A DNA stretch of 64,000 nucleotides from Tubiluchus corallicola (taxonomy: Eukaryota; Priapulida; Priapulimorpha; Priapulimorphida; Tubiluchidae), in the NCBI GenBank assembly GCA_030141605.1, contig JAQGDQ010002368.1, forward strand, positions 308,001-372,000. The letters run 5' to 3'. Of the stretch, positions 1 to 17,205 are shown piece after piece. Below the pieces are notes generated by a model. It made no database searches and had not been told where the DNA came from. It was given only the letters and a program-made list of their open reading frames with translations. How positions within the stretch are numbered: the stretch's first letter is position 1; every line of letters begins with the position of its first letter. The translations under genes and the position numbers were made by a program.

Positions 1-112
1 GAGAACTCATTTACAATTTCAAAAAATATATTGCAGGCATTTATACCTCTGTCTATGAGCATGTGATTAATATTGTTTCCGATGATGAAATGAAACCATA
101 TTTTGCATTTTC
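1..112. other. AT-rich leader, nothing recognised
   Basis: No open frame, repeat or RNA signature is visible before the first tandem repeat. Confidence 0.5.
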
Positions 113-207
113 ACTAGATACACCAACATTGCAGATGAACTTACACTAGATACACCAACATTGCAGATGAACTTACACTAGATACACCAACATTGCAGAT
201 GAACTTA
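113..207 (+). repeat. 32-bp tandem repeat, three copies
   Basis: Three consecutive near-identical 32-bp units begin at 113, 145 and 177, each starting ACTAGATACACC and ending GATGAACTTAC. The lack of divergence suggests recent duplication. It lies in noncoding sequence. Confidence 0.9.
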
Positions 208-311
208 GGTTACACTACGTTTTAGTATGTGTGCAGGCTTGTGTTGAGTGGAGAGAAGAAGAGACCGAGAGAAAAACAGATGGGAGAAAAAAGATAGAGA
301 TTAAAAGAGAG

Positions 312-3426
<3,115 letters not shown>

Positions 3427-3427
3427 A

Positions 3428-3510
<83 letters not shown>

Positions 3511-3511
3511 T

Positions 3512-3606
<95 letters not shown>

Positions 3607-3647
3607 ATAGTAGTAGTAGTAGTGCTAGTAGTTGTTGTTGTTGTTGC

Positions 3648-3704
<57 letters not shown>

Positions 3705-3705
3705 A
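3427..3705 (+). repeat. Compound trinucleotide microsatellite (ATT)n-(AGT)n-(TTG)n
   Basis: Three successive trinucleotide tracts: ATT from about 3427 to 3510, AGT/TAG from about 3511 to 3628, and TTG from about 3632 to 3702. Neighbouring motifs differ by single substitutions, consistent with point mutation followed by slippage. The Leu/Val-rich open frame across it is an artefact. Confidence 0.95.
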
Positions 3706-6700
3706 GCAGCGTTAAGAATTTGTTAGCTTTAAAATAACAATATTCTTACCAATAGAGTGTATTAAGTAATACATTTTTTACCAAAAAATGCTGCGTTTAA
3801 CAACATTTTTAATTGTCAACATCAAAATGTGTCAGATAACTGTAAAAACAAAATTTTCACTAACAAAGTATTACAATTAACAATGTTCTTTACCTGTTAA
3901 AAATATCATTAATAAACACTTTGTGCAGAACAAACAGTAGATACTGCATTAATTGACAGTGAGACGCTGTTCTCAATTGACAAAGTAGAAAAGCCTTATG
4001 AATTTACTGGCCAGGGAAACATTTCAACGGTAAAACTGATAATAATACCATCATCCACATGTAGTTAATACAATTAATTAACATTTGTCCCAGTGGCTTT
4101 CGGCATTAAATATAGTTAGTTTTTGAGAAAAAATGATAAAAAATTGTTACTAAAAGGCATTTATTTTTTAATATATTTATTACATTAAGCAAGACTAGGT
4201 AGCTGAGATAGTCATTTGTCTTATATTGTTTACATAGAATTTTTGGCATATCTCAGCTGGTTAGCTGACTCATATTTCACAGGGTGCCTAATTTAGCGTT
4301 TATTTCACCTTGTTCATATTTATGCAGGTGGTACGTGGCTGGTTGCGTTTATTTTTAGCACAACCTTCAGTGCAGACTGCCAAACGATGTAAAAACAATA
4401 ATGCTTGTTAAAATTTTGACCGCAGAAACAACTATTTGGAAATAGCGGCAATCATCTTGGTTATTAGGTTTCGATCTGTCTAAACCAATAAGTCTAATAT
4501 GACAAAAAGATATCTGGCAGTGTCGCCGCCAACTCGATCCGCTAAATGTTTTCCAGAAATATAAGTGTACGACAGTCGATGCCAAACGAAAATTGATCTA
4601 GAAATTGTCTGAACGCCGTTTTCGGTCAACACTACAGCGAGTTTTGAATGGAAATGATGCAGAGGCGGCATTTATCACTCACTTGAGACAAAGCGATTCC
4701 AAGAATATAAAACTTAATGTGCATAAGGAACATTCGAAATAAGTTTTCATCTATTAGTCACTGGCAGCTTTGTGCGAACGTCTACCCAAGAGATAAGCTA
4801 TATACTTATATAGATGCACTCTGTAGGTTTTAAATTGTTATTAATATGTTTGTGTGTCGGGATAAACCCACATGCTTACAAAATTTTTGAAACTAAGCAA
4901 GAAAGAAAAAGTGTGAAAATTCGAGACTGAAACTGTACTTGAATTAGGGATTTTCCGATTACAAGTTCAAGTACCAAAATTGAAGAGTAGTTTACTTTCG
5001 CATGTAATAAGGTGAGAGAAATAATTTTGTGTCTTTGGCTCGAAGGTCTAACAGTATCTGCAGTATCCTCGGCTGCAGATAAAGAAAACTTGTCGGTAGA
5101 TGTAGAAAAATGCGGTATCCAGGAAACCACATGATGTGCTACATGGTTTTCATACAGCAGTTGAGGTTTGCCCGCACTTCGAACAAACTTTGTTCGGCGT
5201 TTTTGAGCAACATTCAGTGTATCTCTAGTAAAAGCAGGTACCTGTTGCGAAGTAGCTAAAACTCTTAACTCTGAAGACGAAAAAATCTTTAGCGCAGACT
5301 CAACGGTGCCGTACTGAAATACTGAACGTCAGAATATCGTGGTAAGACTGCAGGACCAGATTTGTGGGAAAATCTTTGAACTGCAACCCTCCGTACTGGC
5401 CACCAGTGAATTGTCGGCGATGGAGTTGAGAAATTGTCAGGAACATGCAGAATAATAGACTTAAAAAGTGTCAGAATGTTCTTCTAGCATCTTCCTTGCC
5501 AGTGGAAATGCACCAGTGAATCGAGCACGGAACTGTTGCCTCCCTGCCTACTTGTAGATGCCAGTATACAATGGCTCCCTAATGGATGGAACCATTCCAA
5601 TGTACGAGTGTGAAAAAATGGCATTTCACTTAAAATACTTCACGTGGATATATGTCAACGAATTTTGCGTCGATTGACGAAGTCGGATTTTTGATCCGCC
5701 ATTTTGAATTCAAGATGTCGGCAAATAACATCATTTTCGAAAAAAGCATAAGGCTCCGCTAGTTCGCGACGGATCGTCATGAGACTTTATGCGAATATGT
5801 TAGAAGAAAGTCCGGGTTGACCCATGAAATTTTTGACCTGCCGTCTTGAATTCAGTGAGTCACCGGCTACAATAAATCGAGTCGAACTTGATCTTTCGCA
5901 AATCGTGTTGTATTTACTGTATCCGAAGAAACTGTATCAGCGTTATTCAGTAAAGTTGCGGGTTTTGTTTAATTGTTTGTTTGTTTAATTCTCTGATATA
6001 TGTTCTTGTTGTTGCTCCAGAAAATTTGTCTTATAGTGCCATTAATGAGATTAAGAAAGCATATTTAAACGAAGTGGCCTATAATGGGATTAAAAGGTAG
6101 CTTAACAGATTAGTAACGGACCTTACTTGTATCTGACTTGTATTGCTTGCCTTTACAGCAAAAGTTTTATATAAAAAATCTGGATGTTTAGTTAAATTCA
6201 ACGATGAAATAACAATAATTTTCTTACACAAACTCAGTAAACTGATGCCCAACATTATAATAACTGGTTTCTTCAGTAACTGGTAACTGAGAGTCGGTGG
6301 GTAGTATTTTGCTCAGTTCGTTAGGAGCGGGACAGGGATCCAACTCAATCCTTACTTAATGTAGATGGCTGTGACTGGGCTGGGATTTGGATCACTATCA
6401 AGGATCATCCCCTAAGGTGAGACATTGAACCAGTAGATGAATTTGAATCACGTTCGGATGCGGGTACATCCTACGTCAATGACGCAATAGGCAGTTGAAG
6501 TCATTCAGAAGCAAGTTTTTTGGCTTTCATGCATCCATTTACTGGTGTGGTTCATTGTTGCCTAACCTTCATTACAAAACAGAAAACAAACTGTTATTTT
6601 GTCTTATAAGTAAGCTAGCTGTTCAGTTTGAGTAACCCTTGTAAGATGTCTATCTTGTAAATTGCCTATTCAATGTCAAGGATTTTCAAATAATGATAGA

Positions 6701-9092
6701 AATAAAAATAATAAAATTACTCAACCTGAGTGATTTCGTTTGCCTGATGTACATGTACAGGCGCTTTCTTTTTATTTGGGGTAACAGTGGTTATTCTCGG
6801 AGAATCCTCAGTTGAAAAATGAATCTTATATTGTGGTATAATTATGTTACGCTTTGGAGCTGATATTCTTTTCCAAAAGAAGCAGAGGCCTTCATTCGTA
6901 CATTGTAATGCTCCATGTCTATTAAAGAGTCATTATTTAAACGGTAGAGCCATTTAGACGGACACATAATTTGATTGTGCAGTGTTATCTCTATCAATAT
7001 GCGTAGCACGATACCGTCCACAGTAGCCTTTGCGTTGAGTACAATTCCTAATCTATACTACATTTCTAGTGAACTTCGACAGAAAAGTTTCCCTCGGATT
7101 ACTGCACTGGGCTCACTGTGCATTACTATGCGTGACAGTGCCGGTTAATTAAAGATTATTAATCAAATATTAGCTAATATCTGACAGAGGCTTAACTTAA
7201 ACGATGAAAGAGTGTGGTTTTCAATGTTGTCATAATCAAGTCATTTGCGATCGAAGAATTTTGCGTGCGCGTATGTCAACATGTGTTTGCTTACACATAG
7301 ACCATTGCTCTAGTTGGTCTAGTCTGTGGTTTCTTTGTTTCACGTTGTGTTGACATTGCTCTTTGGAGTTTTTCGACGCTGATGACATACCACAGGAGGA
7401 ATCAATGCATCAATGCCTGTGTTGACTACTGGGGGGAACAAGAAGCCAAGATAGAAACCAAACAACTTTACACTGCGTTCGAGAACGCCAGGAAGTTGAT
7501 TGTGTGCAGTGCGGAATTTAATTTCCGCAAAATGTGTGAAAACGCTCGTATAATAGTCATTTGAGCACTGCATTTCTGCAAACACGGAGGCAAATATATG
7601 TAGGTTTGATTTGCAAATTACGAGCCTGGAATTTTTAAGCTATAGTGACTGTTTAAAGGTGAATAATACATTTCGTAATATGTTATCATAAAGGCTGTCC
7701 TTATTTTGACATCGTTTTAGACTACAATTTCGTGAAATGTAAGTAGCACGTCATTTGTAAGCACTTTGACACATGATAAATGAATAAACGAAGTCTAATT
7801 ATAACATACTTCACACATGCTATTACAGTATTGTCATTAGCGACAATTGATTCAAATTAGTGCACCTAACTCCTGCAGTGGCATTTCTGACGCACTTTGA
7901 AGATTTCTTTCCAGTGAAACCAAACTTCGTAAGTACGCATCTGTTTGACGATTCAGTGTGCTTACAACTGAGCGCAGACAATTGAATAAAATAAACCTGA
8001 GAAGGTTTCTCGTGGCAAGCTTAACAATTTAGTTCTCAATCGATGCCCAAAGCAGCGCATTAGAGATGGACGGGGCTTCTACTGTGAATGAACAATGAAC
8101 AAACCTAAAAATAGAAAACAACGCTTTCGCTTAAACGTTTATGTATGGACTGGGAAAAGGTGGTGTTCTGTGATGGTTTATTAATTACATTCTCAATATG
8201 AAGAAGTAAAAACAGCTCTGTCAAGTCGTTTGTTTGCTGGCCAAAACAGTCTTATGAAGGCGTTGGATTTGTACAACGGGTTCAGAGCCGTCTATCGTTT
8301 TCTACTGCGACTGCTGCTGACGGCAGTAGTGCTCAGAAGTAAGTGTGTATATTCAAAATTTATTGTTATAATTAGCTTGAATCAGGTTGATTCAATAGAG
8401 GGAGAATGATACAATATGATACAATAGAGGGCGTATGTTGAACCATCTGCTAGTTCCTCTTGATTCATTTAAGATGGACTATCCTTGATAATGAGGTAGG
8501 TTCTATATACCGTATTAGTATAGTAATGTTATTGTCCAAAACATTAATAAAATATATTTAATGTTTTAATGAATAATAAAACAAACCCATCGCAACGTCA
8601 ACAGCATATAATTTACGTGTATTAAGCAGTTGTAGTCGTTCAATTCTGGATTTTTGCTTGCAATATCTGCGTAAAAAATTAAATAAAGTGAAATTGACGT
8701 ATTGTACAGCAAATTCCTCTTTCTTGCAAACTGCAGTAATTAACAAGAAAAATAGACAGGTATTTCAAGAAAGAACGCCTTATAACAAGTATGATGGCGT
8801 TAAAGTTAAGAACATAGTGGGACTCCTTTGTACCACTGTATATGTTTATCGTACAAGAGACCCAAAAAGGCGTAACAAGGTCTTTTTAATGCTACTCCAA
8901 GACAGTCTAAATTGAGCTATGTAGGGAAAATATGGCCGGGAGAGAAACTTAGTCAGAAAGCAAAAGTAAAAAAAATAGATAAAAACCAAATAAGTAAATT
9001 GATAAATACTCCATTTGCATGTATGAATGGGTAACTGGGTAGATTAAAGAATAAATTGATGAAGGAGCACATGAACAAATGGATGGATGAAA
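3706..9092. other. No gene recognised; one SINE-like relic
   Basis: About 5.4 kb of AT-rich noncoding sequence. Apart from a tRNA-like relic near 6381-6433 and a loosely duplicated block near 5690-5860 (CAAGATGTCGG and TTGACCTGCCG contexts), I see no supported exon or RNA gene. Confidence 0.45.
6381..6433 (-). mobile_element. tRNA-derived SINE-like relic, copy 1
   Basis: On the minus strand TGGTTCAATGTCTCACC resembles a Pol III A box, and about 35 bases downstream TGATCCAAATCCC resembles a B box. Two other minus-strand loci (18,653-18,708 and 23,466-23,526) share the GGCTSAGTSTCTCA-type A-box block, which suggests a dispersed family. The 3' body was not delimited and there is no clear tail. 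Confidence 0.35.
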
Positions 9093-9129
9093 GGATGAAT
9101 GAACGAATGAATGAATGAATGAATGAATA
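9093..9129 (+). repeat. (GAAT)n tetranucleotide repeat
   Basis: GAAT units run from 9093 to 9129, flanked by degenerate GGAT/GAAC units from about 9060. Confidence 0.85.
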
Positions 9130-11130
9130 GATGGTTAAGCAAATAAATAAACAAATTGTTGTTTTACAGCCAAAGATAAAATTTCTGTAGCATGGAAAAA
9201 GGAATGAAGTCATTTTAGTATCTATTTGGAACATTAGCATTTTCCCAGATATTTTCCCTTTCCGTCGGTTATGGCATTACATCACCAAGTAGTCTGTTTT
9301 TGTAATGCGCTAATTCCTTTTTTATGACAAAAAAATAATGCATGTAGTTTGAGTGCTAAAACTTTTGTATTCAGTTTGTGTGATTCATTTGTGCGAAATT
9401 GTATTTAAGTAATATCTATTATCTGTCCGTAACAATGCATGTTAATCATTCCTTTTGTTTTAGTATTCATCTTCCCTAGCCTATGTAAACATATTTAGAA
9501 TAAAATTTAAAAAACATGTCTAAAATGGGTAATGAGCGTTCAACGTGAATGGAAAATTATTTTATTTTAATGAGATTTACGATATCAAACGCAAAATTGG
9601 CGTTTGAAAGAATCATAATTTAAGTATCACTGTAATCAAATTGCACATTGATTGATTCCAGCATCAAACTACTGAAGCTGCTGACGAGGTGTTAACAGAC
9701 ATTTAACTGCTATTTAGACACGTTCCTGTAGAACGTTGGATCAGATCAGTTTGATTCAGTCTCAACGCACATGCATTGCAAGTGAAGAAATGTTGGACCA
9801 GTATACCACACTTAACCGCAGGTGCCTTAACAATATGATGGAATCACTTGTAAAAATCTTCCAATGCCGTATAAGTTTTAATATTCAAAAGTTGAAAGTA
9901 CCTCATCTCATCTCACGTACCCTACTTCGTGCCAAGTGGCACGTATAAGGCCTCGCCGACCGTCCTCAACCGCGCCCTGTCGGGCTGTATGATCCGAAAA
10001 CACTCGAAGACGTTGTAGTGTCTGTAAATGTCTGTGGTTTCCGTAATCAATTGATTTTTACAGTATTTTACTGATTAGCCGAATGCCCAAACTCTGCAAC
10101 CTGAGACAAGGTGGTTTTCTACCTGCATTGATATGCAATCAGTGTCCTACTCATAGCCCCAGTCCGTGTGATTCCTGTGACTCCTCTTGTGTATATAGTC
10201 GTACTTAAAAATTAATAAGTGGTAATTTGAGTTTCATTTTAACGCAAGCCTTATGAATGGCATCCATTTTTATTGACCCATATCTAGCATTGTTATCTTC
10301 CACGCCCGCATGCTAAAAATCCGAGGCGGTATTCAATGAAGCCATCACGTATAGTACGGCGGCCAATAATTTGTAAAATGACAAACCAGACGGAAAGCAA
10401 CTAATCAGCAAATTCGATAGAGAAAATGACGCTACTTTTCGTGAACCGGAAGCGGTTTCGCAATCGGGAAAATCAGCGGAAATTTATCCATGAAAATGTT
10501 GTACATTCCTTCGGTGGGTAATAGTAATCGATCCAGTAACATTTTCTTCAGTATTTATGTTACTTAGAAAATTGTTGTTTGCATAATTATAAGAACGTCA
10601 TTAGTAGTGTTTAAAAGTGCATATAAATTCAATTCAAAATAATTCAATTCTATAATTTTGTCGCAAACGAAATTAATTGAAAGTACACTACTGATGCACT
10701 TCGTGAGTCGAACTAGTTTATTATCGCACTTTGCTTCCTTGTAGCTAACGTAACAAAGTTTTCTGAGAAAGCAAACGTTTCAAAAGCTTCGGTGTTTGGT
10801 GATTTAATATCTAAGAGTTGGTTTAAAACGTCAGTCTTCGCAGCTTTTTCATAAGATGTTGGTACAGTCCGTGTAAAGAGTAATTTTGTCGAGATTGCTT
10901 GCCTGTGTGCCAGTTTGAATGTTTAACACTTTACATGTGGACATTTACATTGACGCAACCATTCCAATACGAAACTGGATGAAAGGAACGTGGACAAATT
11001 CTAAGGATGATTTTGCAAAAGCTGGTACAAGCAAATCATTTGTGCCGTTTGTTTATAGTAACTATTTGCCGAAATTACTTTTGCCACATAAAAAATATAT
11101 AATTTAGTGGTGTTATTGAAAGGTGGTAAG
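9130..11130. other. No gene recognised
   Basis: AT-rich noncoding sequence. A more GC-rich patch at about 9895-10,000, with a CGTGCCAAGTGGCACG palindrome, may be a repeat fragment, but I cannot name it. Confidence 0.4.
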
Positions 11131-11138
11131 GGATATAA

Positions 11139-11518
11139 AGGGGCGTAGCAAGACTTTACGACATCCCAGGGTGATACTTCTGTCCCGCCCATTTCTGAAC
11201 AGATTAAACAATTGCTTGTGGTGTATTAGAAACACTATTAACCTGGTCTCTACGTGGTCAGTATTAATTACATGCATTTGCGTATAGATTCTATTTAAGC
11301 GGAGTGCGCAACAGCTTGTTGTGTAATAATACCTTGCACCTGTTCGTTATGTTGCATTTATATAAAACGGCGCTCAATAACTGCCTGTGGTGTGTTATGA
11401 AACTTTACGTGAATATGAAAGTATACACATTTTCCAAGGAGAATAAGATTTTTTTCTAAAATGTGACGCCCCTCAAATTTTGGCGCCCTAGTTAACCTAT
11501 TGGTTAATACGCCTCTGG
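11139..11518. mobile_element. hAT-type MITE with 8-bp target duplication
   Basis: The left end starts AGGGGCGTAGCAAG. The right end, reverse complemented, starts CCAGAGGCGTATTAA, so the termini share GRGGCGTA in inverted orientation. An identical 8-mer, GGATATAA, flanks both sides (11,131-11,138 and 11,519-11,526). Short inverted ends, an 8-bp duplication and about 380 bp with no coding capacity fit a non-autonomous hAT element. A one-sided end of similar sequence occurs near 52,139. Confidence 0.65.
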
Positions 11519-11526
11519 GGATATAA

Positions 11527-12309
11527 TGTTACCGCTGCCAGCACATGCGAACAGAACTTCAGAACTATTATATGGTTACATGCAAGATCAATTGGTGGTA
11601 ATACCATTCTCTTATCATCTTCTATTTAGCCGTTAATTGCCAATAGTCTAAACACGTATTACGGTTTTTCTCAAATTTTCCCACTAGTATCTATGCGACA
11701 CTAGAGCAAAGTCAACGGTCAGAAGCTATAATAACCTCAGCTCCCTTTTTGCAAAACTTCCCCCTAATGACATTGCCGCCCGTTATGACTCGTTAAGGAA
11801 AAAAATCCGCTATACTGCCCTTGCTGAGGCCAATTTTCCTAAGAGCAATGTGGGAAGCCATTGATATATTATCTGAACAGTTAGTCATAAAGCCATAATA
11901 TTCTCGCTAAAATCAACAAAATGCAGGTCACGAATGTGGTGGGTAATTTGTGCATGGCACGAATAAGCATTTACCGTATAAGCTTTCTGTATAGATATGA
12001 CTGTCATCTGTAGCGTTGTCAATAGAGCCTAGAGCCTATTTGGAATTGCATTTCAAATTAAAATTATTAACTATATTGAAAGAATGCCTTTGCAATTACA
12101 GAGTAAAAACCTGTATTATGCGAAGCACTAAAAATCGCTGCAATTGCTGGTTTTGTTCATTTCAGTTATTTACTAAACTAGTTCGGAATGCGAAGCATTG
12201 CGTTACTTGGTTATTTTGGTTTTTCTGCCCAATTGCCAGGATATGTCGCTTGAAAACATCATTTACCGTTCCCATAGATTCATTTTCACTTTATGATTTA
12301 TGTTATTTA
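11527..12309. other. No gene recognised
   Basis: AT-rich spacer between the MITE and a pyrimidine-rich tract. No supported exon. Confidence 0.4.
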
Positions 12310-12390
12310 TCTCTTCTTATCTCCCCCTCTTCGATTCCCTTCCTCGCTTCCTCTCTCCGTCCCTCCCTTTCTCGTTTCTCGCTCTCTCTT

Positions 12391-12467
<77 letters not shown>

Positions 12468-12615
12468 ACTCTCTGTCTTACCTGTGTTTCTCTCCGCCTT
12501 TCCTCTGTCTTTTTCTCTCTATTCCATGCCTTTCTCTCCCCCTCTCTCTTTCTCTCTCTCGTCTTTCTCTTCTAACTCTTTTTTTCTTCCTATGTTTCTC
12601 TTAGCCCCTTTCTTT
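12310..12615 (+). repeat. Polypyrimidine tract with (CT)n core
   Basis: About 300 bp almost wholly of C and T on the plus strand, with pure CT runs at about 12,395-12,465. Ser/Leu/Pro-rich open frames over it are artefacts. Confidence 0.9.
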
Positions 12616-15600
12616 CTCGTTCTAGTCGTTACCTGTTTAACTTTGCCCGTGAAATTCATTATTAAACTATTAAAAATATCTGCGTGTAATTAAAACGTAG
12701 TATTGCGTCGTTGTTGGCTGATCTGCGTAAACAATTTTTCGTACTGAACAATAGTTAACCGCCGAAAAATCGGTAATATCTCCGATGAAAATAAATTTTT
12801 CAAAAAAAAACACGAATGCCTATTGGCCAAGCTCCAGGGCGTGACGATGAAGATGATATAGAACTCGAATGAAGTGACGGTAATAAGCTAGCTGTAAACA
12901 GATTATAGACACCCATTGTATTTACAGTTGTCATGAAATACAAATTTGCGAAAACATAAACGTGGAGAACAACGCTGCAAACTGAAAGGTTCTGCAGAGT
13001 TTTCGAAAGCGAGCTCTCAAAAAAAGAGGAGAAATATATCGTCTAATTCGAAATTCGATAAGTCTCAATCACCAATTTGTTTTTTGATACCAAGGCAGTC
13101 TTATTCATGAAATTTGTACACTGCAAAATCTTACGAGTGGGGTGAATTAAGACACAGTTACAGTGATGTGATTACTAATCCAACAATGTGATGCGACAGT
13201 TGCTGTATAGGAAAACGTGTGCAAGTGCCTTAGGGCTCACAAGCATTCAAAGAGCCTATGTTTCGTGAAATTTTTTCAAACTTCCTGACAATTTCAGCAG
13301 AGTAGTTCCACCATGCTTGCAATTCTATATGTAAGGTTAAGCACTGTCAATGGTTTCTTGCTAACACTTTACCGGGAATCGCAGTGCGACCCAAGAGCCT
13401 CGTAACCTTAGTAACATCCATAATATACACGCTTCTAGCAAAATTGAATTTATGACATTTGCGTAGGCTACTACTCTCCAAATATTTATTTAATTAGATT
13501 TCCTAACTTGGTACTATTCTGGCCATGTGGAAAAGTTATTTACTATGCATGATTGTGTCATCTCTGTGAATCCTATAATCTTTTTCTGTTAAATTTTGTG
13601 AAAAAATAATTGAAATTATCTTGTGTTTATTTTTTTTTGACTTTTGAAAGAAAATAAAACACTTTTCGTAAATTCTAACTGTAATAAAAGTAAAAATGGT
13701 TACTAAAAATTTTAATTTGGTGAATAAGGTTTTACTATGCTCATTTGTTTGCTTGGTTGCGTGTATGTATGTATGTTTGTTTGTTTTTTGTCTTATTTGT
13801 CCGTTTAGTTATCTAGCTGTAGCTAGCTTGGCGTGCACACTCTGCCTGTCTATTTTTGTCTTTCTGTTTGTTTACTTGTTTATTTATTTGGTTTGTTGAT
13901 TATTTGTACTCATTATCAATTAAGGTTGATGAGTTGCCTGTTTCTTGGCTGGTTTGCTGTTTTTTGTGTTGGTAAGTTATCTGAATGGCTGACATTAAAT
14001 TTTGGTTGCATAGCTTTGGATCGCTAATTATATACAGTGTTGACAGCTAATTGATATTAAAAATTTTGACGTGTGTTGCAAGCTCTGTTAACCATGATAC
14101 GGTCGTCCATGTAAAGGGCTGCTTCTTACGTTTAACGACACAAAACCCAAAGAGAAATTGCCTCAGTTACTATATTCCCAAAAACGTACTGCGAATGATT
14201 CCTTTTGCGGAATTTATATCATTTTATAATTTTTTGTTTAAAGCAAGTCGCGAAATTCACAAGTATGGCGAACTTCAGTTTTTGAGTTGCAACATCTTGT
14301 TATGCAGTTACTCTCCTCAAAACTAGTTTTGGGCACTTGTGGATTGTTGGTGGTATTTCCCTGACGAAACTATTATGTATCAAAATAGTCTTTTTTCAAA
14401 TTTTGTATGAATTAGTCTGCGCTCAAAATTTATCTGCAGTCAAACTCGCCTGTCTGTAAACCTGCTTCTACATCGAAAATACCCCCGCATGTGGTTTCCA
14501 AGCCTCAGCAATTATTAATATTTTCTTGGCTTTTTTAGTGCAGTTATGGTAAGTCCATGTATTTTGTTTCTATATAAGACACACAAGTCATTCACTTTTT
14601 AATATTCTCTACTGAACACCATTCGAAATGGGGCTGTAGAATGGATGGTACGCTATGGGGATATAAATTTTGTATGTAACGCGCCTGTAATACCTAAAAT
14701 ATGACGGGCTAACTTCTTGGCGTCCTTTTAGGCGTTCTTATCGTGTCCAACAGGCGCTAATGTCGGAGAGTAATAGCATAAGATTGATTTGCTGCCTATC
14801 TTCCGTCACCCTTGATGAATTAACTGTGCAAAAGTTGACTGTTGCGCATTGTGGACTCATCATGAGAGATAGAATCTAGCCTCGGCGCAATTAGATATTG
14901 AGTTATTACACAACAAGTTACTCGACATTCACTAATGGATTTCAAGATACAATGGAGGCGGAAAATTGAACGAAAATGAAGAATAAATATTAAAAAATGT
15001 TTATTTAATGTTGTGCGAATGAACAGACTATAATGAAAAAGGCTTAACTGTCAGTACGTTATGTCTAACTGAACGTGCTCCTAGATAATCTGTTTTCAGG
15101 ATTTTCTAAATAATCACAACATTAAAACATAATGCGGGCAATAGGAATTATTTTGTCAAACAGAATCCTGTGACGCATCATTAATCGAAGGGAAAAATAA
15201 TCACTATGAACACGAATTTCAATATTTCATTTTTTTGAATATGTATGACCACTTGCGTCCGGTATCAAAGGTTATTCTAGTAACGACTTACCTTGGTTAG
15301 ATTAGTCACAATTTTATCTAAAAACGGTTATATACATTGCGATTGGAAAAGTTATTAAAACATGGTGCTCATGGTGTCTTTATTTTTATTGAAGAGATTG
15401 TAAAGCACTAAGAAAAGGCAGAAATCATAGTTTTGTGACTTTTTGGAGTAAATTGGTATTCATATCTTACCGCCTTATTGGTATTTTCATTTCTTTGTTT
15501 TCCTTTTTTATTAATGTTGATATATTGTTCAGAATAAACTCACCATTTTATGCAATGTGTTTTACAAAAACATTCGTTTTTAGTTTTTTGATCGACACCG

Positions 15601-15695
15601 CATCAGCACCATCTAATATTGAATCTAATCCCAATCATTTCAGTCATTAATTTTCAAAACCCATTTCTAACTCCATTTTCTGGCATAGTGCTAGA
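12616..15695. other. No gene recognised; TTTG-rich patch
   Basis: AT-rich sequence. Positions 13,745-13,900 are rich in degenerate TTTG/TATG units, which explains the hydrophobic open frame at 13,696-13,899. No exon supported. Confidence 0.45.
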
Positions 15696-16122
<427 letters not shown>

Positions 16123-17142
16123 GTTCCTTCAAGTATTAGTGGACATTACTGCAACATCATTGAAATTTTATTCGAGTTATTGCCAATTAAAAGTTGCTAA
16201 TCCAACAATCACAGTCGCAGATACATAAAAAATATGAAAGTAGGCGGCTAACACACTATCATCCCACTGTATGACATAAAATTTCATCCATGTCTCAATC
16301 TGTATTTACTGAGAAATTAATAGAAAAACCAAGGCTCGAGGGAAGTTGTGCTGATTTGAAAAAAAATTATTAGAAAGCTGCAGTAATAAAACTGTGATAA
16401 TGCCTTGTGTAATTAGTAAAATCAATTTAAAGTGGCAGCCATTTCACGCTTGAGCATTTTGAACGAAAGTGACGTCATCCTGATACTGTGCAGTATAAAC
16501 AATTCTCCCGCCAGGAGCTTGAGAAATCTTTCGTGCAGGTGCAGTTACAATTATCAATTTACAAACAATCCAGAACATTAAACTAGAGATTATTAACGCT
16601 GTTTCTTGCTTTTAGATGAATCTTGTCCAATATGTAATTAAAAAACACTTACTGACGAGAATATAGTAAGTTGGAACTTATTAGCCTTGGCAAAGTAACA
16701 GAATAATTTTTTAACAAGCTAGAACTCAACTATATAAACTAAGTAACTCGACGGGCTATATGCCTACTATATACTCCTAGAACTAGATGCTCACCTGCAA
16801 GTCAACAAAAATCTGTAAACAGTACTTACACATTTTAAGGTATAAACCTGTAAATTAGAGCTATGTAATCACATTAAGGTTGTTGTTAATTAATTCGATG
16901 ACTAATTTTTACATAAACAGTTAAACGATACTGCTAGAATAGAAGTTTTGTTACGCGTATCTTCACGGCGTTCACGTTGCATGTTCAGCATTCTCGCAGG
17001 GATGTCGTTTGACCGAAGATAAAAATGATTTAAATTTTTTACTGTGTGCGGATATTGTACCGTAATTTCCATGTTTTTCATTGTACATTAAAATATAATG
17101 ACATTGTCGTTCGAAGGTTGGTTTTCCTAGCAAGGTCAAGAT
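16123..17142. other. No gene recognised
   Basis: AT-rich spacer without a supported feature. Confidence 0.4.

Positions 17143-17205
<63 letters not shown>
17143..17205 (+). repeat. (ATC)n microsatellite
   Basis: About 20 uninterrupted ATC units, reading as poly-His in one frame. Noncoding. Confidence 0.95.

Noticed and set aside
4236-4300. ATCTCAGCTGGTTAGC, reminiscent of a tRNA A box
   Set aside because: No B box at the expected distance and no foldable cloverleaf; it does not share the block found in the other SINE-like relics.
9895-10000. GC-richer patch with CGTGCCAAGTGGCACG as a SINE or exon
   Set aside because: No A/B boxes, no clear boundaries and no open frame; left unassigned.
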